The notes: a model not told the origin generated them from the letters alone. 64,000 nucleotides of DNA from Kineosporia sp. NBRC 101731 (GCF_030269305.1 NZ_BSTC01000023.1:16433-80432); one strand, 5' to 3'; counted from the stretch's first letter, positions 36,042-44,899 are shown. A program made the numbers and translations.

Positions 36042-37013
36042 TCACCAGCCGGTCGCGTCCCACAGCTTGATCGTGCCGTTTTCCCCGGCGGTGGCCAACC
36101 GGGTGCCGTCGGGGCTGAACGCCACCCCCGTTTGCCAGCAGGTGTCAGCCGCCAGGGTCACCAGGGATCGGCCGGTGACCGGATCCCACACCCGCACCGT
36201 CTCGTCGTTGGAACCGGTGGCCAACCGCCGGCCGTCGGGCCGGAACGCGGCCGCGTTCACCTGGTCCTGATGGCCGTTCAGAGCCGGTCGGGGCTGGTCG
36301 GTGACCGGATCCCAGACGGTCACGGTGGCCTCGCCCCGTCTCAGCGTGACGAGCCGTCGGCCGTCCGGGCTGAACAGCACGGTGGTTACGGAGCCCTGGC
36401 CCGGCAGTCGGCGCGGCGGCCCGCCGGGCCACGGCCAGGGCCACAGGGTGACTCCGCCGTCGTGGTCACCGGTCGCCAGTTGGGTGCCGTCAGGGCTGAA
36501 CGTCACCACGTTGCTGCCGCGCTGGGGCTTGGGCGTCGGCTTGCCATGGGCGACGGTGCCGAAGTCCGACCGGGGCCACCAGGGCCGTGACCGCCAGTCG
36601 GCGGCCTTCCAGACCCGCAGCGAGCCGTCGCCCCAGACCGCTGCCAGCTGGGTGCCCTGTGGGCTGAACGCGACCTCGGCCGCGCCCTGCCACGGTTGCC
36701 GGGTCCGCACGCCCCTGCTCCCGAGCAGGCCGCCGGTAGCCGGGTTCCACACCCGCACTTTCTTGTCGGCCGAAGCGGTAGCCAGCAGCCCACCGTCCGG
36801 GCTGAACGCGACACTGCTCACGTACAGCCGGGAACTGGCGGCCAGGGTGTGCAGCAGTTGCCCGGTGGCCGCATCCCACAGTTTCACCGTCTGGTCCCCG
36901 GACGCGCTGGCCAGCAGGGTGCCGTCCGGGCTGAAGACCACACTCGTGACGAAAGCGGTGTGCCCGGTGAGGGTCAGGACCGGGACGGGCTGGGGTTTTC
37001 GTCCTTGGGCCAT
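36042..37013 (-). CDS. WD40-repeat protein
   Basis: This 323-residue beta-propeller starts at ATG 37013. Seven WD40-like blades are visible, for example GHTAFVTSVVFSPDGTLLAS with VKLWD, ADKKVRVWN, GHQDQVNAAAFRPDGRRL with VRVWD, and a last blade ending TIKLWDATGW. No signal peptide exists with this start. However, the frame is open back to ATG 37160, and the added N-terminus would include PYRILAVLAVGVL, a fossil of the lipoprotein signal sequence lying in copy B of the direct repeat. The gene therefore seems to have captured the lipoprotein's 5' region. Role unknown, probably a protein-protein scaffold. Confidence 0.85.
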   Translation of the reverse strand: MAQGRKPQPVPVLTLTGHTAFVTSVVFSPDGTLLASASGDQTVKLWDAATGQLLHTLAASSRLYVSSVAFSPDGGLLATASADKKVRVWNPATGGLLGSRGVRTRQPWQGAAEVAFSPQGTQLAAVWGDGSLRVWKAADWRSRPWWPRSDFGTVAHGKPTPKPQRGSNVVTFSPDGTQLATGDHDGGVTLWPWPWPGGPPRRLPGQGSVTTVLFSPDGRRLVTLRRGEATVTVWDPVTDQPRPALNGHQDQVNAAAFRPDGRRLATGSNDETVRVWDPVTGRSLVTLAADTCWQTGVAFSPDGTRLATAGENGTIKLWDATGW

Positions 37014-37048
37014 GGGGTCATTTTGTCCGGCGAATTTCCGAATCTCAA

Positions 37049-37123
37049 GGACACCCACGGCGAGAACGGCCAGGATGCGATAGGGCGATTCAGGCCTCGA
37101 AGGGTAGTTCGGTGCCGGTCCGG
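37049..37123. repeat. Direct repeat copy B upstream of WD40 gene
   Basis: This is a degenerate copy of 35941-36016. The ATG of the lipoprotein is CTG here and one base is deleted, so the lipoprotein frame is dead. The signal-peptide codons (YRILAVLAVGVL) remain readable and run in frame into the WD40 gene. The copy probably supplies the WD40 promoter. Confidence 0.85.
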
Positions 37124-37140
37124 GGCGAGCCGATCGGGTG

Positions 37141-39459
37141 ATGCGGCGGGACGGGCTCATGGTCGCGACGGTGATGCCGATCGAGCTTGGGATGGACCGG
37201 TACTGGAAGGCCTACCTCGGCAGCGGTCTCCTGATCATTGCGGTGTATCTGTTCTTCCCGGAAGGGATTCCCCGCGACGTCGTGTACGGGGTGCTGGGCC
37301 TGTCCAGCGTGGTGGCCATCGCCGTCGGTATCCGCCTGCACCGGCCGCTGCGGGCCCGGGCCTGGTGGGCGATGGCGTTCGGCCAGCTGCTCTGGGTCGC
37401 CGCCGACACGTTGTTCAGCTGGTACGAAGACGTCGCCCACACTGACGCATTCCCGTCTCCGGCGGACGTTCCGTACCTGATGGCCTATCCGGTGATGTCC
37501 GTGGGCTTCGTGATTCTGTTGCGGGCCCGGCAGCGTCGGCGTGACCTGGCGGAGGTGATCGACAGCGGGGTGCTGACCGCGAGCCTGGCCCTGGTGTCCT
37601 GGGTGGTGCTGGCCGCCCCGATCGCCCGGGCCACCGATCTGCCGCTGCTGGAACGGTTCGTGGGCGTGGCCTACCCGGCGGCCGACATCCTGCTCCTGGC
37701 CGTGCTGATGCGCCTGGTCATCGTGCCCGGCGCCCGCACTCCCGCCTTCCGCATGCTGGTCGGCGCCGCTTCTGCGCTGCTGGTGGCAGACGCGGGGTAC
37801 GCGGTGCTCATCGCCAGCACGGGTTACGAGAGCAGCGCCCTGGACCTGTTGTGGCTGAGTTCCTACGTCTTGTGGGGGACCGCCGCGCTGCATCCCTCGA
37901 TGCGTCAGCTGTCCGAGCCGAGTGAGCAGAACGCGGTGCCGTTCACACGCCTGCGCCTGGCCCTGCTCACCGTCGCGGTCCTGCTGGCCCCGGTGACACT
38001 GATCGTGCAGTTGCTCTCGGGAATCTCTCCCAGCGTGTGGGCGGTGGCCCTGGCGTCCATCGTGCTGTTCAGCCTGGTGGTGATACGCATGAACGCGGCC
38101 ATTCAGCAGGTCGTCGTCTCCACCGCGCAGCGTGAGCGCCTGCAGGACGACCTCGCCCACCAGGCCGCCCACGACTCGCTGACCGAACTGGCGAACCGGG
38201 GGCGTGCCCTGGAACTGATCGAGGCCGGGCTGCACCGAGGTCAGCGTTCCGGGGGACTGGTGGGCCTGCTGTTCATCGACCTGGACCACTTCAAGGCGGT
38301 CAACGACACCCACGGTCACCGCGCCGGGGACGATGTTCTGCGCGAGACCGCCGTGCGGATGAAGCGTCTCATCCGCGCCGGCGACACCGTGGGTCGGCTG
38401 GGCGGTGACGAGTTCGTGGTGCTCATCGAGTCACTGGCTTCCGAGCGGGACCTGATCGACCTGGCGGAGCGTCTGGTGGCCAGTATTTCGGCACCGATGG
38501 ACGCGGCCGGTCAGAGTGTGGTGATCGGCGCCAGTATCGGGGTTGCCATCAACCGGGACGGCGGGACCGACGCCGCGGGGTTCTTGCACGAGGCCGACGC
38601 CGCCGCCTACCGGGCCAAGGCCTCCGGTCGCGGTCGGGTCGAGGTCTTCGACGAGTCCCTGCGCCGCCAGCTGCACGACCGGGCCGAGCTGGAGCAGGCC
38701 ATCCGTGACGGCCTGCCCGCCGGCGAGTTCCTGCTGTACTACCAGCCCGTCGTGGACATGGCCACCGCCGCCCTGCAGGGATACGAGGCGCTCCTGCGAT
38801 GGGAACGTCCAGGGCACGGCCTCGTGATGCCGGACGCCTTCATCCCCACGGCCGAGCAGTCCACCCTGATCTGTCATCTGGGCCGCTGGGTCCTGGACGA
38901 GGCCACCCGCCAGTTCGCCCACTGGCTCGCGGAGGGAGAAGCGGGCGCAGAGGACGACCTCACGGTCGCGGTGAACATCTCGGGTCGCCACCTGGCCAGT
39001 GCGAGCATCGTGCCGGACGTGAAGAACGCCTTGCTGACGGCGCACCTGCGCCCGGAACGGCTCGTCCTGGAGATCACCGAGACCGTGCTGCTCGACGAGC
39101 CGGCGGCCGCCCCGCACCTGCGGGCGTTACGGGAGCTGGGGGTGAAGATCAGCATCGACGACTTCGGCACCGGCTACACCTCGATCGGTCAGTTGCAGTA
39201 CCTGAACGCGGACACCCTGAAGATCGACAGGAGCCTCGTGGCCTCCAGCCGTCCGGGCGCCGCCGAGCTGGTCGAACTCGTCGTCCGCGCCGCCCACGCC
39301 TTTGGTCTCAACGTCATCGCCGAGGGTGTCGAACGCGAGGACCAGGTCCCCGCCCTGCAACGCGTGGGCTGCGACTCGGCCCAGGGCTATTGGTTCGCCC
39401 GGCCGCAGGCGACGATGGGCGCCCACCCGTCCCCGGTCGATCCATCGTCGAGGCAGTGA
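37141..39459 (+). CDS. Membrane GGDEF-EAL protein (c-di-GMP turnover)
   Basis: This 772-residue protein starts at ATG 37141 (GTG 37138 is adjacent). The first 320 residues hold about nine hydrophobic segments (LIIAVYLFFPEG, LLVADAGYAVLIAS, ALASIVLFSLVVI), a membrane sensor. The diguanylate cyclase domain has GLLFIDLDHFKAVND and RLGGDEFVVL, with RAGD five residues upstream as an inhibitory I-site. The EAL domain is complete: GYEALLRWERP, NISGRHL, ITETVLLDE, IDDFGTGYTS, KIDRSLV and AEGVE. Both activities are therefore plausible, and the balance is unknown. Confidence 0.93.
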   Translation: MRRDGLMVATVMPIELGMDRYWKAYLGSGLLIIAVYLFFPEGIPRDVVYGVLGLSSVVAIAVGIRLHRPLRARAWWAMAFGQLLWVAADTLFSWYEDVAHTDAFPSPADVPYLMAYPVMSVGFVILLRARQRRRDLAEVIDSGVLTASLALVSWVVLAAPIARATDLPLLERFVGVAYPAADILLLAVLMRLVIVPGARTPAFRMLVGAASALLVADAGYAVLIASTGYESSALDLLWLSSYVLWGTAALHPSMRQLSEPSEQNAVPFTRLRLALLTVAVLLAPVTLIVQLLSGISPSVWAVALASIVLFSLVVIRMNAAIQQVVVSTAQRERLQDDLAHQAAHDSLTELANRGRALELIEAGLHRGQRSGGLVGLLFIDLDHFKAVNDTHGHRAGDDVLRETAVRMKRLIRAGDTVGRLGGDEFVVLIESLASERDLIDLAERLVASISAPMDAAGQSVVIGASIGVAINRDGGTDAAGFLHEADAAAYRAKASGRGRVEVFDESLRRQLHDRAELEQAIRDGLPAGEFLLYYQPVVDMATAALQGYEALLRWERPGHGLVMPDAFIPTAEQSTLICHLGRWVLDEATRQFAHWLAEGEAGAEDDLTVAVNISGRHLASASIVPDVKNALLTAHLRPERLVLEITETVLLDEPAAAPHLRALRELGVKISIDDFGTGYTSIGQLQYLNADTLKIDRSLVASSRPGAAELVELVVRAAHAFGLNVIAEGVEREDQVPALQRVGCDSAQGYWFARPQATMGAHPSPVDPSSRQ

Positions 39460-39461
39460 AA

Positions 39462-39496
39462 AGCGATATTGCACACGATGCACTCACAATATCGCT
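39462..39496 (+). terminator. Hairpin at the left edge of the accessory island
   Basis: AGCGATATTG (39462-39471) and CAATATCGCT (39487-39496) are perfect 10-base arms around a 15-base loop, 3 bases after the GGDEF-EAL stop. No T-run follows. It marks the change from GC-rich backbone to the AT-richer island. Confidence 0.6.
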
Positions 39497-39566
39497 CGCA
39501 GGACTGGTAATTTCGCCATCCTCGTCCTTCCTTGATCGCAGGAAGACGACCGGAGGTGGCCCAACA

Positions 39567-39818
39567 TTGGTAGTGCTGCTGCACCACGAGTACACGGCAA
39601 CGGCGGTAGAGATCCTGCCTTGGGGAGTATTGGCCAAGACAGCGGACGGAGAAAACATCCTGATAGACGTCACTAAAGGTTGCGAAGGATTGTCGGTCGG
39701 TGACCAGGTGGGCGTCGTGATCTTGGATGATGCCCGGCGTCCCTTTCGTGGTAGTTGCCTGGCTGCCGATGTGGAAATTGGACGGAGCTTGCGCCGAGAG
39801 ACGGAAGGCGACGTTTAG
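39567..39818 (+). CDS. Small OB/S1-like hypothetical protein
   Basis: This 83-residue protein starts at TTG 39567, favoured by GGAGGTGG at 39552-39559. It is beta-rich with a pattern typical of a small OB fold: TATAVEILPWGVLAKTADGE, then ILIDVTKGCEGLSVGDQVGVVILDD. The pattern resembles the first 80 residues of the next gene product (GTVVAHRDRHGIDVEVALLQ, IGSEIQAIVIEDY). It is AT-richer than its neighbours. The stop at 39818 lies 2 bases before the next TTG. Possibly an immunity or adaptor domain; no known family is certain. Confidence 0.6.
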   Translation: MVVLLHHEYTATAVEILPWGVLAKTADGENILIDVTKGCEGLSVGDQVGVVILDDARRPFRGSCLAADVEIGRSLRRETEGDV

Positions 39819-39820
39819 GA

Positions 39821-40696
39821 TTGGTATCTCTGCCCCGAGGCAAGTTTCTTCACGGCACGGTGGTGGCGCATCGCGATCGTCACGGTATTGACGTGGAGGT
39901 CGCATTGCTTCAGCCGGTGGTGCGGGCCTTCATCGATGCCGGGCTGATCGTGGACGGGCGTCGTCTGATGGCCGACGAGTTCCCGGCGATCGGCTCGGAG
40001 ATACAGGCCATCGTCATTGAGGATTATCCCGGCCGGGACGAGCTCCGTCTGGACGCCAGACCTTCCGTGGTCACGGGTGTTCCGGCTCCGAAGATCGATG
40101 CCACCGTCGCGGGAGTCGGCCGACCGGTTCACCATCTGCTCGGCCTTCCTCGGACGCGTGGGCTCATCGAGTACGTGGAAACACTTCAGGTGCTCATCGG
40201 TAGGTCTGCCGTCGTCCACGAGGTACAGGCCGATGTCCCTGAGCATGGACCGGTCTTCGCGGTGATCTTTACGCGGGCCCCGGAAGCCGGTTGGACGACC
40301 GCATTCAGCTACGGTCTGTCGCAGATCTCCGGTGAGCAGGGCCGTAGCCGGGAAATCGCTCTCGTGGTTCGTTCCGAAGACCCGGATTGGGGCTTCGTAC
40401 CTGCGCGGGTGGTGAGCGTGCTGCGAGGACGACTTCCCTTCGCCGAGGGCCGCACGCTCGAATACCGGGAGCCGTGGGCCAGGGACAGCAGAATGAATGG
40501 CTTGCTCTTCGCGCCTGCGGCGGGCCACTATCCAGGTCTCGCCGATGTCGCGGGCCGGCCGATCGAGATGCTCGGTGCGTATCCCCTTCATGGCTCGGAG
40601 CTACGGCTCATCGCCGAGTATGGCGCCGATCGCTTCCTGAAGCTTGTTTCTTCCCCTCTGGATCCGAACCGGAACGTCGTCCGAGAAGTGAAATGA
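39821..40696 (+). CDS. OB/S1-like plus suppressor-of-fused-like protein
   Basis: This 291-residue protein starts at TTG 39821 after GGAAGG. Residues 1-85 resemble the preceding small OB-like protein. From residue 110 the chain matches the layout of a bacterial SUFU (suppressor of fused) domain: GPVFAVIFTRAPEAGWTTAF, YGLSQISGEQGRSREIALVV, then the conserved GLLFAPAAGHYPGL segment and IEMLGAYPLHGSELRL. Bacterial SUFU-domain proteins are common immunity proteins beside polymorphic toxins. No toxin gene is present, so it may be an orphan immunity gene. The domain reading is from pattern, not search. Confidence 0.65.
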   Translation: MVSLPRGKFLHGTVVAHRDRHGIDVEVALLQPVVRAFIDAGLIVDGRRLMADEFPAIGSEIQAIVIEDYPGRDELRLDARPSVVTGVPAPKIDATVAGVGRPVHHLLGLPRTRGLIEYVETLQVLIGRSAVVHEVQADVPEHGPVFAVIFTRAPEAGWTTAFSYGLSQISGEQGRSREIALVVRSEDPDWGFVPARVVSVLRGRLPFAEGRTLEYREPWARDSRMNGLLFAPAAGHYPGLADVAGRPIEMLGAYPLHGSELRLIAEYGADRFLKLVSSPLDPNRNVVREVK

Positions 40697-40872
40697 AGTA
40701 CGACACCTTCATTGCTACTTCGGTGGGGCGTGTGGACAGGCTCTCGCCCCGGAGCCGAGCCGCGATGTTCTGGTTGGTCGGATCCGGGCTTCGGGCAGGT
40801 CTGAGCGATGCGGAAGGCCTGGGGCAGATTGGGAGCGAGGCGGAGCATGACTGTTCCTCTGGACGATTCTGA
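40693..40872 (+). CDS. Very small protein, possible truncated DUF416-like immunity protein
   Basis: This 59-residue protein starts at ATG 40693, overlapping the previous stop (ATGA). It begins MKYDTFIATSVGRVDRLSP and continues with SRAAMFWLVGSGLRAGL, one amphipathic helix followed by a hydrophobic helix. The phrase resembles the start of DUF416-type immunity proteins but is cut short. It overlaps the next gene by 26 bases in another frame. Tight packing supports a real gene, but a remnant is possible. Confidence 0.5.
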   Translation: MKYDTFIATSVGRVDRLSPRSRAAMFWLVGSGLRAGLSDAEGLGQIGSEAEHDCSSGRF

Positions 40873-41200
40873 GCTCGAAGAGATCGAGGTGCTGGCTTCG
40901 GTAGCCACTCCCGGTCCGTGGTTCGTCCGGTTCCTGGATGACGACTCCGCGATGAATCTGGTTGCGGTCAGTACGGTTCCGGACACTGGCAAGGGGGAGA
41001 GGTGGCCGGATTACGAGAACGGCGAGATGGTCGCGGCCACGTTGGTCCAGCATCCGCGGTACGTGGATAGTGCGGATGGGCAGTGGGACGAGAACGCGGC
41101 TTTCATCGCGATGGCTCGTGAGGCGGTGCCTCGGTTGGTGGACGAGGTGAGGCGGTTGCGGGGTCTGCTCGGGGAGGCCGGCGAACGGCTGTCGGGATAG
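40847..41200 (+). CDS. Hypothetical protein of the PGPW-ENAAFIA type
   Basis: This 117-residue protein starts at ATG 40847. It carries a recurring actinobacterial/phage-accessory pattern: VATPGPWFVRF near the start, an acidic middle, then ENAAFIAMAREAVPRLVDEVRRLRGLL, a C-terminal amphipathic helix or coiled coil. No enzyme motif is present. It is the last gene of the island operon. Its 3' end overlaps the end of the convergent cyclase gene by 98 bases. Confidence 0.65.
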   Translation: MTVPLDDSELEEIEVLASVATPGPWFVRFLDDDSAMNLVAVSTVPDTGKGERWPDYENGEMVAATLVQHPRYVDSADGQWDENAAFIAMAREAVPRLVDEVRRLRGLLGEAGERLSG

Positions 41201-41903
41201 TGAAACCCGTTACTCCGAGCGGAAATCCGGAGAATGCCGGGCGGGGGGCGTTGGCCGATATCCAGTCGCCGCGTGTCCGCATCCGGTTCAGGCCGGGGCC
41301 GAGGTTGGCCAGGACCACTCCGCCCGCTTTCAGCGCAGCCTGGGTGGCAGTGAACGACGAGTCGGTGTCGGGGCCGAAGGTGTCGCTGCCCAGCCCTCGG
41401 ACACGCCGCGCCCGGAACAGCCAGGAGACCACGTCGGCGCTGAAACTGGCCGCCTGAAGGCTGTATTCGGGGGAGCCGAAGCGCTGGGCGTGGCCGGTCC
41501 GGAGCACTACGCAGGCCCCGGGAGGAATCGGACCGCAGCGGCGCTCCCAGGTGCGCACGTCGTCCATCATGATCGAACGACCGGGCTCGGGGGCATCGAA
41601 CACCGCCAGCGGCATGAGTGTCCACGACTCGTCCAGGTCGCTGAGCCGTGCGCCGCCCGGGACGAAGTGGGCGGGGGCGTCGATGTGGGTGCCCAGATGG
41701 GTTCCCAGGCTGGTGATCTGCTCGACCAGATAGCCGGCCTCGGGCACCGTGGCGAACACTCGTGCTGCGAAGGGTGGGTCGCCGTCGAACACCGGGTTGG
41801 TGCCGGACAGCTCGTGCCCGAGGGGCACGCGGGTGGCCGTGCGCGGATCGACCTGGTCGTAGCCGCGGGGGATCGCGCTGGGGCGGCGCAGGCTTCGGGG
41901 CAT
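41103..41903 (-). CDS. Cyclase-family (kynurenine formamidase-like) hydrolase
   Basis: The product is about 266 residues from ATG 41903; ATG 41918 is possible but overlaps the MFS start. The metal-binding signature SLGTHLGTHIDAPAHFVPG is diagnostic of the cyclase/KynB family. The active-site region continues with VVLRTGHAQRFG and ends VVLANLGPGLN and GFPLGVTGFTIP. The last 30 residues (TAVRRPPRADP...) are Pro/Arg-rich and lie antisense to the island gene; the family normally stops at about the IP. The native stop may have been lost when the island arrived. Substrate unknown. Confidence 0.82.
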   Translation of the reverse strand: MPRSLRRPSAIPRGYDQVDPRTATRVPLGHELSGTNPVFDGDPPFAARVFATVPEAGYLVEQITSLGTHLGTHIDAPAHFVPGGARLSDLDESWTLMPLAVFDAPEPGRSIMMDDVRTWERRCGPIPPGACVVLRTGHAQRFGSPEYSLQAASFSADVVSWLFRARRVRGLGSDTFGPDTDSSFTATQAALKAGGVVLANLGPGLNRMRTRGDWISANAPRPAFSGFPLGVTGFTIPTAVRRPPRADPATASPRPPTEAPPHEPSR

Positions 41904-41916
41904 CACGGTGATTAGC

Positions 41917-43161
41917 ATGGCCCAGGAAGTGTCGGCGCAGCGGTGGAAGGAACATGTCTTGGGCGAGCTCACCCCGGCGCCCGCACCCCTGTGGAAGCTC
42001 GACGGGATCCAGTGGCTGCTGACCGCCGGCTCCTTGCTGAACGCCATCGCCTTCTTCTCCGCACTGCCCTTCGCCTCGCTCTATCTGGACACCGCCACGG
42101 ATCTGTCCGCGGTCGTCATCGGTGGGGTGGTCGGCGGCATCGCCCTGATCGCCTCGGTCGGCGGGATGCTCGGGGGGCTGCTGATCGACCGGTTCGGCGC
42201 CGTCCCGCTGATGCTGCTCGGATTGATCGGTTATGTCCTGATCTACGCGGGCCTGACCCAGGCGTCCGCCACCGGTGCGATCGTGGCCCTCCTGCTCGGG
42301 CTGGGCGCTGCGCGGCTGCTCGTGGAACCCGGCGGCAAGAAACTGATGTCGCTGGCGGCGGATCCGGACGGGCGGATCTTCCGGGTGCGGTACATGGTGC
42401 TCTGCGCCGGTGCGATCGTCGGGCCGGCCATCGGCGGGGTGCTCTACACGACCAGTATCACCGCGTTCTTCGCGGTCCCGGCGGTGTTCTACACCGCGTA
42501 CCTGGTGTTCGTCCTGCTGTTCCGGGCCCGGCTGACGGCGCTGGAGACCGCGCGGGCCACCACCGGCGGCCGATTCCCGCTGCGGGAGGCGCTGCGCGAC
42601 CGGCGGCTGCTGGCGGCCAGTGGCGCCGGCATCGTCATCTTCTTCGTCTTCTCCCAGCTGGATTCGATGATCCCGCTGTTCATGGCCCGGGAATGGGGTG
42701 ATCGGGCGGCGCACCTGTTCGCCGGGCTGTTCATTGCCAATGCCGTGCTGGCCCTGGTGTTCCAGATGCCGATCGCGTGGCTGTCCGACCGGATGCCCCG
42801 GGCGCGGCTGGTCCTGGCCGGGTGCCTCGGTTTCGCCCTGGCGTTCGGGTGTTTCTGGGCCAGTGCCTCGCTGGGCCTGCCCCTTCTCTACCTCGGCATC
42901 GTGCTCTGGACGCTCGGCGAGGGAGTGCTGCTGCCGCTGCCCGACATCGCCGTGCACGAACTGGCCGACGACGACCGCAAGGGCACCTATTTCGGCGTGG
43001 CCGAGATCCGTTACCTCGGTTTCTTCGCGGGGCCGTTCATCGGCGGGGTGTTGCTGCCGACCGCCGGTCTCTACTTCACGGTCATGGGGCTGGCCGTCTT
43101 CGCCTGCGTCCCCTTGTTGGTCGGAAGGCTGGTTGGACGGCTGCCGCGTCGGGCACGCTGA
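41917..43161 (+). CDS. MFS transporter
   Basis: This 414-residue membrane protein starts at ATG 41917. Twelve hydrophobic segments are visible in two halves. The loop 2-3 signature is LGGLLIDRFGAVP and the corresponding second-half loop is IAWLSDRMPRARL. A cytoplasmic loop ATTGGRFPLREALRDRR joins the halves. It resembles drug-efflux MFS members such as the YfcJ/MdtH type. It is divergent from the cyclase gene by 13 bases. Substrate unknown. Confidence 0.88.
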   Translation: MAQEVSAQRWKEHVLGELTPAPAPLWKLDGIQWLLTAGSLLNAIAFFSALPFASLYLDTATDLSAVVIGGVVGGIALIASVGGMLGGLLIDRFGAVPLMLLGLIGYVLIYAGLTQASATGAIVALLLGLGAARLLVEPGGKKLMSLAADPDGRIFRVRYMVLCAGAIVGPAIGGVLYTTSITAFFAVPAVFYTAYLVFVLLFRARLTALETARATTGGRFPLREALRDRRLLAASGAGIVIFFVFSQLDSMIPLFMAREWGDRAAHLFAGLFIANAVLALVFQMPIAWLSDRMPRARLVLAGCLGFALAFGCFWASASLGLPLLYLGIVLWTLGEGVLLPLPDIAVHELADDDRKGTYFGVAEIRYLGFFAGPFIGGVLLPTAGLYFTVMGLAVFACVPLLVGRLVGRLPRRAR

Positions 43162-43179
43162 CACGGCAGCCGTCACCGG

Positions 43180-44781
43180 TCAGACGTCGGTCTCGGTCAC
43201 CGCCGGGGCCTCGATCTTCCGGTCCGGGAGGTCGACGTTGCTGCGCGGCCCGGTGAACCAGTGCTTGACCGAGACGTGCCAGCCGATGAACAGGGCGAGC
43301 AGCAGGGCGACGAGCACGATGGGCGCGTAGTTGACGGCCGTCCAGGTGAAGCCGTCACCTGGCCAGCCGTCCGGTGAGAATGGCAGCACGAAGTACACCG
43401 AGGTCACGGCGATCTCGGCGACCGCGAGCAGGCTCATCCAGCGGTACTTCGAACCCAGGGTCCACGGACCCGGCTGCCACCCGTCGCCGGCCTTCCAGCG
43501 CAGGTAGATCGGGATGGCGAAGGCCAGGTACAGGCCGATCACGCCGATCGAGACCACGGCGTAGAAGGCGGTGGGGGCCCCGGACGGGCTCTCGTACAGT
43601 GCGGGCAGGGTCAACACCACGGCCGCACCGGCCCCAGCCAGAACGGCGTTGCGCGGCACTCCCTTGGCGTCGACCTTCGACCACAGGCCCGAGCCCGGGA
43701 CGGCCCGGTCGCGGCTGAACGCGAACAGCATCCGCGAGGTCGAGGTCATGCAGGCCGTCGAGCAGTAGATCTGGCCGCTCATGCTGATGAACACGACCAG
43801 CTTGAACAGGGCCGGGGAGAGCGAGGTGGCCAGCACCGACAGCACGCTGCCGCCGCCGTACGGGTTCACCTCCGGATCGAACGAATTGATGACGTCGGTC
43901 TCGGTCGCCGCGAAGAGGAAGGCCAGCAGGAGGATCCAGCCACCGATCGCGGAGTACAGGATCGACTGCCAGATGCCCTTGGCCGCGGCGTTCGCCGCTC
44001 CCTGGGTCTCTTCGGAGAGGTGGGCCGAGGCGTCGTACCCGGTGATCGTGTACTGCGTGAGCAAGAAGCCCAGCGGCAGCACGTAGAACCAGAAGGTGAC
44101 GTCACCGTCCCCACCGATGCCGGCGTTGTTGATGCGCTCGGTGAACACGAACGACAGGCTCTGGTGCGAGTCCGGCCCGAACACCAGCACGAGCACCACG
44201 ATCAGCGCACCGAACACGTGCCACCAGACCGACACGTTGTTGATGACGGCCAGCAGGTGCGAGCTGAAGATGTTCACCGCCGTGATCAGCAGCATCAGCG
44301 CGGCGAACCAGAAGAACTGCTGGTAGAGGTAGTTGCCCCCGAGGAAGCCGGTGGCGTACCCGTCGGAGAACAGGTCGATGAACGTGTTCAGGTAGATCGC
44401 GGCGCCGTACGCGACCGACGCCAGGATCGCGACCAGCCCGACGAGGTTCAGCCAGCCGGTGTAGTAACCGGCCTTGGCCCCGCCGAGTTTGGCCGCCCAC
44501 CAGTAGATCCCGCCGGACGTCGGGTAGGCCGACACCAGCTCGGCCATGCAGAGACCGATGATCAGGATGAAGGCCGAGATCACCGGCCAGCCGAGGGAGA
44601 TGGCGATCGGGCCACCGTTGTTCCAGGCCTGGCCGAAGGTGGTGAAGCACCCGGCCAGGATAGAGATGATGCTGAACGAGATGGCGAAGTTCGAGAAGCC
44701 GGACCAGGAACGGTGCAGCTCCTGCTTGTAGCCGAGGCTGGCGAGGACGGATTCGTCATCGCTGGGCGTGCTGTCGGACAT
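43180..44781 (-). CDS. APC-family amino-acid permease
   Basis: This 533-residue protein starts at ATG 44781 with GAGGAG upstream. Twelve membrane segments start with FSNFAISFSIISILAGCFTTF and the APC signature AELVSAYPTSGGIYWW. GYDASAHLSEET and RMLFAFSRDRAVPGS are the typical loops of the GABA/choline/amino-acid transporter (AAT) subfamily. The C-terminus is acidic and cytosolic. Likely a proton-coupled amino-acid or GABA importer. Substrate not readable. Confidence 0.9.
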   Translation of the reverse strand: MSDSTPSDDESVLASLGYKQELHRSWSGFSNFAISFSIISILAGCFTTFGQAWNNGGPIAISLGWPVISAFILIIGLCMAELVSAYPTSGGIYWWAAKLGGAKAGYYTGWLNLVGLVAILASVAYGAAIYLNTFIDLFSDGYATGFLGGNYLYQQFFWFAALMLLITAVNIFSSHLLAVINNVSVWWHVFGALIVVLVLVFGPDSHQSLSFVFTERINNAGIGGDGDVTFWFYVLPLGFLLTQYTITGYDASAHLSEETQGAANAAAKGIWQSILYSAIGGWILLLAFLFAATETDVINSFDPEVNPYGGGSVLSVLATSLSPALFKLVVFISMSGQIYCSTACMTSTSRMLFAFSRDRAVPGSGLWSKVDAKGVPRNAVLAGAGAAVVLTLPALYESPSGAPTAFYAVVSIGVIGLYLAFAIPIYLRWKAGDGWQPGPWTLGSKYRWMSLLAVAEIAVTSVYFVLPFSPDGWPGDGFTWTAVNYAPIVLVALLLALFIGWHVSVKHWFTGPRSNVDLPDRKIEAPAVTETDV

Positions 44782-44817
44782 CGGACTCCTCGAGCGTGAG
44801 AAGCGTGCAGAGAGGTA

Positions 44818-44846
44818 GAGGCAGGGCGCCACCTTCGCCCTGCCTC
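44818..44846. terminator. Hairpin between secreted-protein and permease genes
   Basis: GAGGCAGGGCG (44818-44828) pairs perfectly with CGCCCTGCCTC (44836-44846) with a 7-base loop. On the minus strand it follows the secreted-protein gene, without a T-run. It probably separates that gene from the permease. Confidence 0.65.
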
Positions 44847-44899
44847 ATTTCCGCCACCAGCACCTAACGGTCACAACCGGATGAAGCGCCGAACGGTGA

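Noticed and set aside
41011..43176. A 721-codon open frame on the minus strand
   Set aside because: It lies opposite the MFS gene and the cyclase, and its product is an acid/His/Gln-rich low-complexity chain. It is a shadow of codon bias.
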